Numbered from the stretch's first letter, positions 16,526 to 24,762 are shown. The stretch is DNA of 61,492 nucleotides from Pseudomonadota bacterium (GCA_029781795.1 JAKOWB010000096.1:1-61492); one strand, 5' to 3'. Made by a program: numbers and translations. The notes: a model not told the origin generated them from the letters alone.

Positions 16526-17170
16526 CTACTCCGCGTCGCTCTGCTGGTCCGGCCGCGCCGCCTGGAAGGCCGGCAGGGCGGCGCAGGCCGCGTCGATGGC
16601 GAGCAGCGTCGGATAGGGCTCGACCGGGCAGTTGAAGCGCCGCGCGTTGAAGAGCTGCGGGACGAGGCAGAGATCGGCGAGGCCCGGCGTGGCGCCGAAA
16701 GCGTAGGGCCCGCCGCCCGGGCGCGGCGCCAGCAGCGCCTCCAGCGCGCCGAGCCCCTCGGCAATCCAGTGCCGGTACCAGGCATCGCGCGCCGCCTTGT
16801 CCTGGCCCATCTGCCGTTCGAGATAGCCGAGCACCCTGAGGTTGTTCAGCGGATGGATGTCGCAGGCCACGGTCAGCGCCGCTGCGCGCACCTGGGCGCG
16901 CAGCAGCGGCGCGGCCGGCAGCAGCGGCGGGTCGGGAAAGACCTCCTCCAGGTACTCGACGATGGCGAGCGACTGGGTGATGGCGCCGCCCTCGACCTCC
17001 AAGGTCGGCACCAGGCCCGCCGGATTGCGCGCCAGGTTCTCCGGCCGGCGCTGCTGCCCGCCGTCCTTCACCAGGTGCAGCGGGATGCGCTCCGCCGTCA
17101 GGCCCTTGAGGGCCAGCGCGATGCGCACGCGATAGCCGGCGGAGGAGCGGAAGTAGTCATAGAGCTTCAT
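16526..17170 (-). CDS. maiA: Maleylacetoacetate isomerase (zeta-class glutathione transferase)
   Basis: 214 residues. The zeta-GST signature SSAGYRVRIALALKG (residues 9-23) holds the catalytic Ser-Ser-x-x-x-Arg. The thioredoxin-like domain (LVPTLEVEGGAITQSLAIVEYLEE) and all-helical C-terminal domain (CDIHPLNNLRVLGYL) are complete. It uses glutathione to isomerise maleylacetoacetate to fumarylacetoacetate. It is the last gene of the hmg operon, and its start overlaps the stop of the DUF2783 gene (ATGA). Together with hppD, hmgA and fahA all four enzymes from 4-hydroxyphenylpyruvate to fumarate and acetoacetate are in this window. Confidence 0.95.
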   Translation of the reverse strand: MKLYDYFRSSAGYRVRIALALKGLTAERIPLHLVKDGGQQRRPENLARNPAGLVPTLEVEGGAITQSLAIVEYLEEVFPDPPLLPAAPLLRAQVRAAALTVACDIHPLNNLRVLGYLERQMGQDKAARDAWYRHWIAEGLGALEALLAPRPGGGPYAFGATPGLADLCLVPQLFNARRFNCPVEPYPTLLAIDAACAALPAFQAARPDQQSDAE

Positions 17171-17376
17171 GGCGCGGCCTCCGGCAGCAGCGTGCGGCGC
17201 GCCAGGGCGATGGCTTCCTCGACCACCGCCTGCTCGCCGATGTGGTTGGCCAGCAGCAGCACCAGCTTGGCGTCGAGGCGCCGGCTGGCGGCCTCCGTCA
17301 GCCCCTCGTGCGCGGCGATCAGCGCGGTGTAGAGGCCGTCGGGATCGGCGAGGCGCGGGTCGGTCCTAAGGGTCAT
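17167..17376 (-). CDS. DUF2783 small protein in the homogentisate operon
   Basis: 69 residues from the ATG at 17376, which is placed 6 nt after an AGGAGG; an ATG 6 codons upstream overlaps that same ribosome site and is less likely. The sequence LADPDGLYTALIAAHEGL and LVLLLANHIGEQAVVEEAI is typical of the DUF2783 family. It is helical, soluble and without known function. It is sandwiched between the FAD monooxygenase and maiA with overlapping or near-overlapping ends. Family knowledge: it recurs next to the same FAD monooxygenase in other Alphaproteobacteria, so it may be a small partner or subunit of that enzyme (inference). Confidence 0.8.
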   Translation of the reverse strand: MTLRTDPRLADPDGLYTALIAAHEGLTEAASRRLDAKLVLLLANHIGEQAVVEEAIALARRTLLPEAAP

Positions 17377-17390
17377 GGCACGGGGCCTCC

Positions 17391-18974
17391 TCATGGCCTG
17401 GCGTAGGCACGGTCCAGCGCCGCCGCGACCGCCGCCGCGTCGAAGCGCGGCCAGCGCGCGGCGACGTGGCGGTCGGGGCGCAGCAGATAGGTACTGCCGG
17501 TACCATAGCGCTGTGCGATCAGGTCCTCGCGATCGACCAAGTCGACACCGACGCGCAGCAGCGCGACGCCGGGCGGCGCGCTCGCGGCGGCATCGAAGCT
17601 CAGCAGCGTGAAGTCGGGGCCGAGGCAGCGCAGCAGCCAGTCCTCGCCGGCCGCCGTCGTGACCGGCGCGTCGAGTGCCGGCGCGCCGGGCGGCAGGCCA
17701 CCGGCGAAGGGCGCGGCGTCCGGCGTGGAGAGCGGCGTGTCACGATAGCTGGCGGGGCGCGACAGCCGGCCGGAGTTGATCAGCGCGCGGGCGAAGGGCG
17801 CCTCGGCCGCCAGCTCCAGCACCGCGTCGCGATAGGCACGGCTGGCCAGCGACTTCGGCGTGATGAAGTCGGTGGCGCGAGTCGAGTGCAGGATATTCTC
17901 GTCGGCCGCCGGGATGCGTTCGGCATCATAGCTGTCCAGCAGCGCTTCCGGCGCCGCGCCCCGCAACAGGGCCGCCAGCTTCCAGGCCAGGTTCTCGGCG
18001 TCCTCGACGCCGCTGTTGCCGCCGCGCGCGCCGAAGGGCGAGACCTGATGCGCGGCATCGCCGGCGAAGAGCACGCGACCCTGGCGGAAGCGCGCAAGCC
18101 GCCGGCACTTGAAGGAATAGACCGAGACCCATTCCAGGGTGAAGCGCCGCTCCGGCCCCAGCATGGCGGCGAGGCGCGCCGTCACCCGCGCCGGGTCCTT
18201 CTCCCGCTCCGGATCGGCATCGGGGCCGAGCTGGAAGTCGATGCGCCAGACGCGGTCGGCCTGTTTGTGCAGCAGCACCGACTGGCCGCGATGGAAGGGC
18301 GGATCGAACCAGAACCAGCGTTCGGCCGGATAGTCGGCCTCCATCAGCAGGTCGGCGATGAGGAAGCGGTCGCGGAACACCCGCCCCTCGAAGGCGAGGC
18401 CCAGCAGGTCGCGCGTGGTACTGCGCGCACCGTCGCAGGCGACCAGCCAGTCGGCGCCCAAACTGTAACGTCCGTCCGGCGTCTCGACCGTCGCCGTGAC
18501 GCCGCCGGCATCCTGGGAAAGGCCGGCCAGGCGGTGCTTCCAGCGCAGGTCGATCAGCGGCAGCTCGGCCGCCCGCGCCACCAGCCACTCCTCGACATAG
18601 TACTGCTGCAGGTTCACGAAGGCGGGGCGGCTGTGCCCGGCCTCCGGCAGCAGGTTGAAGTCGTAGAGCGTGCGCTCGCGGTGGAAGACCTTGCCCAGGT
18701 TCCAGGTGACGCCCTTGCCGACCAGCCGCTGGCCGAGGCCCAGGCGGTCGAAGATCTCCAGCGTGCGCTTGGACCAGCAGATGGCGCGGCTGCCGACCGA
18801 GACCGTGTCGTCGTCGTCGATCACCACGCTGGCCACGCTGCGCAGCGCCAGGTCGACGGCCAGCGCCAGCCCGACCAGGCCGGCGCCGACGATGACGACG
18901 GGGTGGCGTCCCTCGCCCGCCGGCGCCGGGCGGTAGGGATAGCGCGGGTTGGTGTAGGTCTTGGGTGTGATCAC
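17391..18974 (-). CDS. Class A FAD-dependent aromatic monooxygenase in the hmg operon
   Basis: About 527 residues. The GTG at 18974 has AGGGGAGG five bases upstream; another GTG directly before it is possible, and longer forms would run into the preceding gene in another frame. FAD-binding motifs of the flavin hydroxylase group are complete: VVIVGAGLVGLALAVDLA near the N-terminus, the DG motif ACDGARSTTRDLLGL, and the GD motif RVLFAGDAAHQVSPFGARGGNSGVEDAENLAWKL. The C-terminal ~130 residues are a thioredoxin-like domain as in phenol or 3-(3-hydroxyphenyl)propionate hydroxylases. It probably hydroxylates an aromatic acid that enters at homogentisate (for example a hydroxyphenylacetate), but substrate assignment is inference. 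It lies between the metallo-hydrolase-like gene (11-bp gap) and DUF2783. Confidence 0.82.
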   Translation of the reverse strand: MITPKTYTNPRYPYRPAPAGEGRHPVVIVGAGLVGLALAVDLALRSVASVVIDDDDTVSVGSRAICWSKRTLEIFDRLGLGQRLVGKGVTWNLGKVFHRERTLYDFNLLPEAGHSRPAFVNLQQYYVEEWLVARAAELPLIDLRWKHRLAGLSQDAGGVTATVETPDGRYSLGADWLVACDGARSTTRDLLGLAFEGRVFRDRFLIADLLMEADYPAERWFWFDPPFHRGQSVLLHKQADRVWRIDFQLGPDADPEREKDPARVTARLAAMLGPERRFTLEWVSVYSFKCRRLARFRQGRVLFAGDAAHQVSPFGARGGNSGVEDAENLAWKLAALLRGAAPEALLDSYDAERIPAADENILHSTRATDFITPKSLASRAYRDAVLELAAEAPFARALINSGRLSRPASYRDTPLSTPDAAPFAGGLPPGAPALDAPVTTAAGEDWLLRCLGPDFTLLSFDAAASAPPGVALLRVGVDLVDREDLIAQRYGTGSTYLLRPDRHVAARWPRFDAAAVAAALDRAYARP

Positions 18975-18985
18975 CACCCCCTCCC

Positions 18986-19957
18986 CTACCCCGCCAGCGT
19001 CGCCCACATCTCGCGGTCGCGCTCGGCGGTCCAGATGCGCGGGCGGGCATGGCCCTGGGCCTCGTCCACCGCGCGGGTCACGTCGAAGGGCATGCAGTGC
19101 TGGAAGATGACCCAGTGGCCGTACTTCGGCGCCAGGGTCTCCATCGCACGGTCGTAGATCGCCTTCAGGCCCTCGCCCTTGGCGGCACCGTCTTCCGCCA
19201 GGGCGAAGAGCGCCTTCAGGAAGTCGCGCGTGCCTTCGATGGCGCGGCGGCAGTCGGCGGCGTTGGTCAAGGCCTCGCCGCGGCCGGGGACCAGCTTCTG
19301 CGGCCCCAGGTCGAGCAGCCGGTCGAGTGTCGCCGGCCAGTCGCGGAAGTGGGCGTCGCCGCAGTAGGGCGTGGCGCCGAACTCCACCAGGTCGCCGCTG
19401 TAGAGCACCTTCTCCTTGGGCAGCCAGACCACCGTGTCGCCCTGGGTGTGGCCCTTGCCGAGGTGCAGGACCTGCAGCTCGCGCTTGCCGAGGAAGAGCG
19501 AGAGGCGCCGGTCGAAGACGACGTTCGGCCAGGTCAGCCCCGGCACGGACTCGGCGGCGCGGAAGAGGCGCGGGAAGCGGCCGAGTTCGCTCTCCCAGTC
19601 CTGCTGCCCGCGCTCGCGAATAAGCTCCAGCGTGCCCTGGCTGGCGACGACCGAGTGCGCGCCATAGGCGCTGGCGCCCAGCACGCGGACAGCGTGGTAG
19701 TGCGACAGGATCACATGGGTCACCGGCAGGTCGGTGACGCCCCTGATCCGTGCCAGCACGTCCCGGGCCATCACCGGCGTCGCCTGGGCATCGACCACCG
19801 CCACGCCGTCGTCGCCGACGATGATGCCGCTGTTGGGGTCGCCCTCGGCCGTATAGGCATAGAGGCCGGGCGCCAGCTCGGCGAAGGTGACCTGCTTCTC
19901 CTCCAGGTCGGCGGCGGAGGCGAAAGCCTTGGTCCCGGCGGCGGTCGTTGCGGTCAT
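18986..19957 (-). CDS. Metallo-beta-lactamase-fold protein with altered metal motif
   Basis: 323 residues. The fold is recognised by ITIVGDDGVAVVDAQATP-like opening, LHLGKGHTQGDTVVWLP (~165-180) and LYSGDLVEFGATPYCGD (~185-201). The canonical H-x-H-x-D-H metal motif is here SHYHAVRVLG (His86, His88, then Ala-Val-Arg), so the Asp and third His are missing. His170 (GHTQGD) and Asp189 remain. It might bind one metal only, or act on a thioester or quinone-like intermediate differently from true hydrolases. It starts within the stop of fahA (ATGA) and ends 11 bp before the FAD monooxygenase. The conserved operon position suggests that it works with that enzyme. Confidence 0.82.
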   Translation of the reverse strand: MTATTAAGTKAFASAADLEEKQVTFAELAPGLYAYTAEGDPNSGIIVGDDGVAVVDAQATPVMARDVLARIRGVTDLPVTHVILSHYHAVRVLGASAYGAHSVVASQGTLELIRERGQQDWESELGRFPRLFRAAESVPGLTWPNVVFDRRLSLFLGKRELQVLHLGKGHTQGDTVVWLPKEKVLYSGDLVEFGATPYCGDAHFRDWPATLDRLLDLGPQKLVPGRGEALTNAADCRRAIEGTRDFLKALFALAEDGAAKGEGLKAIYDRAMETLAPKYGHWVIFQHCMPFDVTRAVDEAQGHARPRIWTAERDREMWATLAG

Positions 19958-20985
19958 GGAATCCCTCCCTGCGCGGCCGGCGGCGTGTAGCGCTCGACCG
20001 CCTGGTCGATGGCACCGAAGAGGCTGCGCCCCTCGCCGTCCAGCATCTCGATCCTGACGCGGTCGCCGAAGCGCAGGAAGGGCGTGACTGGCTTGCCGCC
20101 CTGGATCGTCTCGATCATGCGCTGCTCGGCGATGCAGGAGTAGCCGCGCCCGCCGGCGGCGGCCGGCCGGCCGGGGCCGCCGTCCTCCTTGTTGGAGACC
20201 GTGCCGGAGCCGATCACCGTGCCGGCGGCCAGCGGCCGCGTCCTGGCGGCGTGCGCGATCAGCGTGCCGAAGTCGAAGGTCATGTCGACGCCGGCGTCTG
20301 GCTCGCCGAACAGCGCGCCGTTCAGCGTCGAGCGCAGCGGCAGCTTCAGGCGTCCGCCGTCCCAGGCGTCGCCCAGCTCGTCCGGCGTCAGCGCCAGCGG
20401 CGAGAAGGCCGAGGAAGGCTTGGCCTGGAAGAAGCCGAAGCCCTTGGCCAGTTCGCCCGGGATCAGGTTGCGCAGCGAGACGTCGTTGACCAGCAGCAGA
20501 AGCTTGATGTGGTCCAGCGCGCCCGCGGCAGAGACGCCCATGGGCACGTCGTCGGTGATGACGCCGACCTCGGCCTCGAAGTCGATGCCCCAGGCTTCGT
20601 CCGCCATCAGGATGGGATCGCGCGGGCCCAGGAAGGAATCGCTGCCGCCCTGGTACATCAGGGGATCGGTCCAGAAGGAGGCCGGCATCTCCGCGCCGCG
20701 CGCCTTGCGCACCAGCTCCACATGGTTGACGTAGGCCGAGCCATCGGCCCACTGGAAGGCGCGCGGCAGCGGCGCGGCGCAGTCCTCCTGGCGGAACGCC
20801 ATGCTGCGCGCGGCGCCGAGGTCGAGCAGCTTCTGCTCGCGCTCCAGCCGCGGCGCGACCTCGGCCCAGCGGTCGAGCGCCTGCTGCAGCGTCGGCGCCG
20901 CCTCGGCCAGCGCGCAGAGCGTGAGATCCCGGTTCACCAGGACCAGGCGGCCGTCGCGGCCCGACTTGACGCTGGCGAGCCTCAT
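19954..20985 (-). CDS. fahA: Fumarylacetoacetase (fumarylacetoacetate hydrolase)
   Basis: 343 residues. The C-terminal FAH domain is clear (~75-330): the acidic metal site FEAEVGVITDDVPMG, LLLLVNDVSLRNLIP, FGFFQAKPSSAFSPLALTPDELGD, and the GSGTVSNKEDG loop. It cleaves fumarylacetoacetate to fumarate and acetoacetate, the last step of homogentisate degradation. The ATG at 20985 overlaps the hmgA stop (ATGA), and its own stop overlaps the metallo-hydrolase-like start, so the three are translationally coupled. It is shorter than the ~420-residue animal enzyme, as usual for this bacterial branch. Confidence 0.93.
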   Translation of the reverse strand: MRLASVKSGRDGRLVLVNRDLTLCALAEAAPTLQQALDRWAEVAPRLEREQKLLDLGAARSMAFRQEDCAAPLPRAFQWADGSAYVNHVELVRKARGAEMPASFWTDPLMYQGGSDSFLGPRDPILMADEAWGIDFEAEVGVITDDVPMGVSAAGALDHIKLLLLVNDVSLRNLIPGELAKGFGFFQAKPSSAFSPLALTPDELGDAWDGGRLKLPLRSTLNGALFGEPDAGVDMTFDFGTLIAHAARTRPLAAGTVIGSGTVSNKEDGGPGRPAAAGGRGYSCIAEQRMIETIQGGKPVTPFLRFGDRVRIEMLDGEGRSLFGAIDQAVERYTPPAAQGGIP

Positions 20986-22109
20986 GTCGGCGTCATCCAG
21001 GACTGGGCATAGCTCTCCAGCTCGACGCCGGGCATGGCCTCGCCCAGCTCCAGCGCATCGCGCGTGTCGATCATCACGGCATACTCGTCGGTCGCCGCCT
21101 TCTTCGGCGTGAAGGCGTTCTGCAGCGCCTTGGGATGCGGGCCGTGGGTGAAGCCGCAGGGGTGGAAGGTCACCATCCCCGGCTTGATGTTGTCGCGGCT
21201 GAAGAAGTCGCCGGCGTGATAGAAGATCACCTCGTCGTAGTCGTCGTTGTTGTGGAAGAAGGGCACCTTCAGCGCCTCGGGGTCGCTCTCGAAGGGGCGC
21301 GGCACGAAGCTGCAGACGACGAAGCGGTTGCCGACGAAGGTGGTGTGGGCCGAGGGCGGCAGGTGATAGCGATGGCTCATCAAGGGCCGGATGTCCCTGA
21401 TGTTGATCCGCACCGGCGCCAGGTCGCCCTTCCAGCCGATGGCATCCAGCGGGTTCCAGGGATAGGTGACGCTGCTGAGCGCCTGGCGCCGCTTGATGCG
21501 GATCGTCCACTCGGCGGCGTCCTGCTGCGCGCGGAAGGCCTCGTCCAGCTTCGGCGTGTCCAGCATGGCGGGGTCGAAGATGGCGTGCGGCCCGACCAGG
21601 CCCTTGTCCGGCAGGGCGTAGCTGCCGTTGGTCGCCTCGATCAGCAGCGCGGTCACCGGCTCGGCGCACTCCAGCCGCCACATGGTGCCGCGCGGCAGCA
21701 CGACATAGTCGCCCGTCGCCACCGCCAGGTGGCCGTAGTCGCAATAGAGGTCGCCGCTGCCCTGGTGCAGGAAGAGCAGCTCGTCGCCGTCGCCGTTGCG
21801 CACCAGATGGTCCATGCGCCTGGGCGCGCGCCAGAAGCGCAGCCGCACGTTGGCGTTCGACAGCACCGTCGTCGCGTCCCAGGGCGAGGGCTCGGTGCCG
21901 TCGAGGCGCGTCAGGTCCAGCGCGCGCGGCTTCAGCGGCCCCTCCCAGCGGGTCCAGCCGGTCGGCGGATGGCGGTGGTACATGTGCGTGGCGGCGCCGA
22001 AGAAGCCCTCGCGGCCCAGCTCGCGCTCGTAGCTGCCCTTGGGCAGGGCGACGTGGGCCTGGCGCGAGGCCTCGCCCTCGATGCGGGGAAAGGCGATGGG
22101 ATGCTTCAT
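20982..22109 (-). CDS. hmgA: Homogentisate 1,2-dioxygenase
   Basis: 375 residues. It opens the homogentisate ring to maleylacetoacetate. The cupin core holds the probable Fe ligands His286 (FFHNNDD), Glu293 (YDEVIFY) and His322 (FTHGPH), with the HPCGFTHGPHP motif typical of the family. The protein is 55-70 residues shorter than the better known ~430-445-residue form; the difference is spread over the N-terminal domain and C-terminus and the reading frame is intact. It is the first gene of the six-gene operon hmgA-fahA-MBL-FADmo-DUF2783-maiA, driven by a strong promoter with a built-in MarR operator. Confidence 0.93.
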   Translation of the reverse strand: MKHPIAFPRIEGEASRQAHVALPKGSYERELGREGFFGAATHMYHRHPPTGWTRWEGPLKPRALDLTRLDGTEPSPWDATTVLSNANVRLRFWRAPRRMDHLVRNGDGDELLFLHQGSGDLYCDYGHLAVATGDYVVLPRGTMWRLECAEPVTALLIEATNGSYALPDKGLVGPHAIFDPAMLDTPKLDEAFRAQQDAAEWTIRIKRRQALSSVTYPWNPLDAIGWKGDLAPVRINIRDIRPLMSHRYHLPPSAHTTFVGNRFVVCSFVPRPFESDPEALKVPFFHNNDDYDEVIFYHAGDFFSRDNIKPGMVTFHPCGFTHGPHPKALQNAFTPKKAATDEYAVMIDTRDALELGEAMPGVELESYAQSWMTPT

Positions 22110-22151
22110 GGGGGGCGGCCTTCCGGATGCTTGCGTCGCGGCGGTTCGCCG

Positions 22152-22180
22152 ACTATCGTTTCACTTGAAACGAATGTCAA
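22152..22180 (-). promoter_or_regulatory. hmgA promoter with MarR-type operator inside its spacer
   Basis: On the minus strand TTGACA (22180-22175) and GATAGT (22157-22152) are separated by exactly 17 bp. The perfect palindrome TCGTTTCACTTGAAACGA (22156-22173; 7-bp arms, 4-bp centre) fills the spacer. A repressor bound there would block RNA polymerase directly. The MarR-type gene starts 18 bp to the right, so the same site can also shut its own transcription. Confidence 0.75.
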
Positions 22181-22190
22181 GGCAGCCCCC

Positions 22191-22646
22191 GTGACGCAGT
22201 TCCACCTCGACGGCTTCCTGCCCTACCGCCTGTCGGTGACGATGAACCGTGTCAGCCGCGCCTTCGCCCGCCGCTACGAGGCGGAGTTCGGCATCACCAT
22301 CCCGGAATGGCGGGTGATCGCGGTGCTGGGATCCTTCCAGCCGCTGTCGTCCAACGGCGTGGTGGAGAAGACCGAAATGGACAAGGCCAAGGTCAGCCGC
22401 GCGGTCGCCAGCCTGCTCGACGCCGGCCTGATCCGGCGCGCCGTCGACCGGGCCGACCAGCGCCTGCTGGTACTGACCCTCAGCGCCAAGGGGCGCCGCA
22501 TCTACGAGGCCATCGTGCCGCGCGCCCGGGCACTGGAGGCGGCGCTGACCGAAGGGCTCGGCCAGGCGGGGCGGGCGCAGTTCCTGGCGCTGCTGGACCT
22601 GCTGGACGCCAAGGTCCGGGCGATGGAGGGAGACGGCGTGAGCTGA
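22191..22646 (+). CDS. MarR-family regulator, probable repressor of the homogentisate operon
   Basis: 151 residues from the GTG at 22191, the first start after the operator; an AAGG lies about 11 bp before it. The winged helix-turn-helix of MarR proteins is clear: FGITIPEWRVIAVLG, then TEMDKAKVSRAVASLLDAGLI and the wing RRAVDRADQRLLVLTLSAKGRRIYE. The N-terminal FLPYRLSVTMNRVSRAFARRYE helix forms the dimer interface. Divergence from hmgA and the shared palindrome support the name HmgR/HmgQ in function, with homogentisate or a related aromatic acid as inducer (inference). Confidence 0.88.
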   Translation: MTQFHLDGFLPYRLSVTMNRVSRAFARRYEAEFGITIPEWRVIAVLGSFQPLSSNGVVEKTEMDKAKVSRAVASLLDAGLIRRAVDRADQRLLVLTLSAKGRRIYEAIVPRARALEAALTEGLGQAGRAQFLALLDLLDAKVRAMEGDGVS

Positions 22647-22742
22647 TCCCTGCCCCCGCCTTCCGACCCTGCGGCCAGCATGGACTTGCACTCAACCGCG
22701 TGGCAGAAGACTTGCATAAGAAATCAACCCGGGGGTTATCCG

Positions 22743-23234
22743 ATGTCCGCCCTGACCCGCGCTCTCGCGGCGCTCTCCCTGTTGGCCTGCGCCGTCGGCA
22801 CCGCCCAGGCCGACGAGGCCCAGCTGGCCCGCGGCAAGTACCTGGCCACCATCATGGACTGCGCCGGCTGCCACACGCCGATGGGCCCCAACGGCGTGCC
22901 CGACATGGCCAATGCCCTGCACGGTGCCAACTACGGCTTCCAGCTGCCCGGCCTCGGCACCTTCGTGCCGCCGAACCTGACGCCCGACCCGACCGGCCTC
23001 GGCGGCTGGTCGGCGGAGGAAATCGCCACCGCCGTCACCACCGGCGTGCGCCCCGACGGCCGAATCCTGGCCCCGATCATGCCCTGGCACAGCTACGGCG
23101 CCCTGCAGAAGGACGACCTGGCGGCGCTGGTCGCCTTCCTGCAGTCGCTGCCGCCCTATGCCTACGACGCGCCCGGCCCCTGGGGGCCCAGCGAGAAGCC
23201 GACTGTGCCCTACCTCGGACTGGTGATGCCGTAA
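22743..23234 (+). CDS. Secreted monohaem c-type cytochrome
   Basis: 163 residues from the ATG at 22743, which starts a Sec signal peptide (MSALTRALAALSLLACAVGTAQA). One haem-binding motif CAGCH lies at residues 40-44. A likely distal Met is in ILAPIMPWHSYGAL. The remaining pattern (ARGKYLATIMDCAGCH, FVPPNLTPDPTGLGGWSAEEIATAVTTGVRPDGR) matches the small cytochromes that accept electrons from periplasmic dehydrogenases (alcohol dehydrogenase cytochrome-subunit group). No dehydrogenase gene is adjacent on this strand. It lies 96 bp after the MarR-type gene and might be co-transcribed. Its partner is unknown. Confidence 0.85.
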   Translation: MSALTRALAALSLLACAVGTAQADEAQLARGKYLATIMDCAGCHTPMGPNGVPDMANALHGANYGFQLPGLGTFVPPNLTPDPTGLGGWSAEEIATAVTTGVRPDGRILAPIMPWHSYGALQKDDLAALVAFLQSLPPYAYDAPGPWGPSEKPTVPYLGLVMP

Positions 23235-23242
23235 GGGGCTGC

Positions 23243-23267
23243 CCCTCTCCCCAGCAAGGGGGAAGGG
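23243..23267. terminator. Hairpin between convergent genes, repeat-family member
   Basis: CCCTCTCCCC (23243-23252) and GGGGGAAGGG (23258-23267) pair with one mismatch around the loop AGCAA. It lies in the 39-bp gap between the convergent cytochrome and SRPBCC::oxidoreductase genes and resembles the 34170 repeat. It is a candidate bidirectional terminator without a T run. Confidence 0.45.
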
Positions 23268-23273
23268 AACGGC

Positions 23274-24749
23274 TCAGACGATCAGCACCGTGCTGCCGGT
23301 GGTCTGGCGCGCCTCCAGCCGGCGGTGCGCCTCGGCGGCCTCGCGCAGCGGGAAACGCTGGCCGATCTCGACCGTGACGAGGCCGCGTTCCAGCGCGGTG
23401 AAGAGCCGCCGGCTGCCGGCGGCGACCTGGGCGCGCGTACCGGCATAGTGGCCGTAGTTCGGCCGCGAGACGCGCGCCGACTTGGCGGCGAAGGCGGCGA
23501 GGTCCAGCGGTTCCAGCGGGCCCGCCGCCTGGCCGTAGGAGACGATGTGGCCGCAGGGCGCCAGCGCGCCGAGGCCGCGCGCCACCGAGTCCCGGCCGAT
23601 GGCGTCGAAGATCGTCGCCACCCCGGCGCCGCCGGTGATCTCCAGCGCCCGCTCCACCCAGTCCGCTTCTGCCGTGACGATCGGTTCGGCACAGCCGTTG
23701 GCGCGGGCCTGGCGTGCCTTGTCAGGGCTGCCGACCGTACCGATGACGCGGGCGCCAAGCTGGCTGGCCCACTGGCAGAGCAGCGAGCCGACGCCGCCGG
23801 CCGCGGCATGGACCAGGATCCAGTCGCCCTCGGCCACCGGCGCCACGCGATGCAACAGGAACTCCGCCGTCAGACCCTTCAGCAGTACCGCGGCGGCCGT
23901 CACCGCGTCGATCGCCGGCGGCAGGGCCACGACCAGCTCGGCCGGCAGGGTGCGCACCTCGACATAGGCGCCGATTGGCGGACCGGCATAGGCGACGGCA
24001 TCGCCCGGGGCAAGGCCGCTGACCCCGGCGCCGACGTCCAGCACCACGCCCGCCGCCTCCATGCCCAACGGCGCCGGCGGCGTCACCAAGGGGAAGTAGC
24101 CGGTGCGGCAGTAGACGTCGATATAGTTGACGCCCACCGCCGTCTGCCTGAGGCGCACTTCGCCCGGCCCCGGCGGCGGCGCGCTCACCGCCTCCCAGGC
24201 CAGCTCCTCCGGTCCGCCGTGGCGGCGCAGGACGACGCCGTGGCCGGCGACGGCTGCGCCGGACACCGGGCGCAATGCGGGCGCCGCGCGCGCCGGCGCA
24301 GGCCGGCCAGCCTGGCCGAAGTGGCGCTTCACCGCGGCGAAGCCGGCCTCGTAGATCTGCTCGGTAACCAGGCGGGCGAGCGCCTCCTGCTCGCCCGGCG
24401 GCGCCGCGAACTCCGACCACCAGCGCCAGAGCGTGCGCCCGCCGTCGGTGACGCGCTTCAGCTCGACCGTGGCGACGTAGCCGATCAGCGGCAGCGGCGC
24501 GTCGAGGATGCAATAGGTGAAGCGGTGCGCCCGGTCGTCAAGGCTGAGGAGCTGCTCGCGCAGTTCGCCGCCGCCCTCGGCCAGGCGGAAGCGGCGCACG
24601 GCGCCGACCTGGTCCGGCGCCAGGCCCAGCTCGATCCGGCTCTCGGCCACCGCCGGATGCCAGGCATGGTGCGCGTTGAAGTCGCGCAGCACATCCCACA
24701 CCGCGTCGAGCGGCGCATCGATGACGGTGGAGCGGAAGACCTTGACCAT
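23274..24749 (-). CDS. SRPBCC domain fused to zinc-free quinone oxidoreductase (MDR family)
   Basis: 491 residues in one uninterrupted frame. Residues 1-145 are a START/SRPBCC lipid- or aromatic-binding domain (VFRSTVIDAPLDAVWDVLRDFNAHHAWHP ... EAGFAAVKRHFG). An Ala/Pro linker (~146-168) leads to a complete quinone oxidoreductase-like MDR domain (~170-491): VGVNYIDVYCRTGYFP, LGMEAAGVV, the NADPH-binding AAAGGVGSLLCQWASQLGARVIGT (~315-338) and NYGHYAGTRAQV. No structural or catalytic zinc cysteines are seen. The neighbouring gene encodes a free SRPBCC paralogue. It may bind a hydrophobic substrate and reduce a C=C or quinone bond (inference). It is the last gene of the long minus-strand operon. 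Confidence 0.85.
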   Translation of the reverse strand: MVKVFRSTVIDAPLDAVWDVLRDFNAHHAWHPAVAESRIELGLAPDQVGAVRRFRLAEGGGELREQLLSLDDRAHRFTYCILDAPLPLIGYVATVELKRVTDGGRTLWRWWSEFAAPPGEQEALARLVTEQIYEAGFAAVKRHFGQAGRPAPARAAPALRPVSGAAVAGHGVVLRRHGGPEELAWEAVSAPPPGPGEVRLRQTAVGVNYIDVYCRTGYFPLVTPPAPLGMEAAGVVLDVGAGVSGLAPGDAVAYAGPPIGAYVEVRTLPAELVVALPPAIDAVTAAAVLLKGLTAEFLLHRVAPVAEGDWILVHAAAGGVGSLLCQWASQLGARVIGTVGSPDKARQARANGCAEPIVTAEADWVERALEITGGAGVATIFDAIGRDSVARGLGALAPCGHIVSYGQAAGPLEPLDLAAFAAKSARVSRPNYGHYAGTRAQVAAGSRRLFTALERGLVTVEIGQRFPLREAAEAHRRLEARQTTGSTVLIV

Positions 24750-24762
24750 GCCGCCCCGGGCG

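Noticed and set aside
17391..20015. One 874-residue protein covering the monooxygenase and the MBL gene region
   Set aside because: The first ~345 residues are Arg/Pro shadow sequence of the MBL gene in another frame; the monooxygenase starts at a GTG with its own ribosome site.
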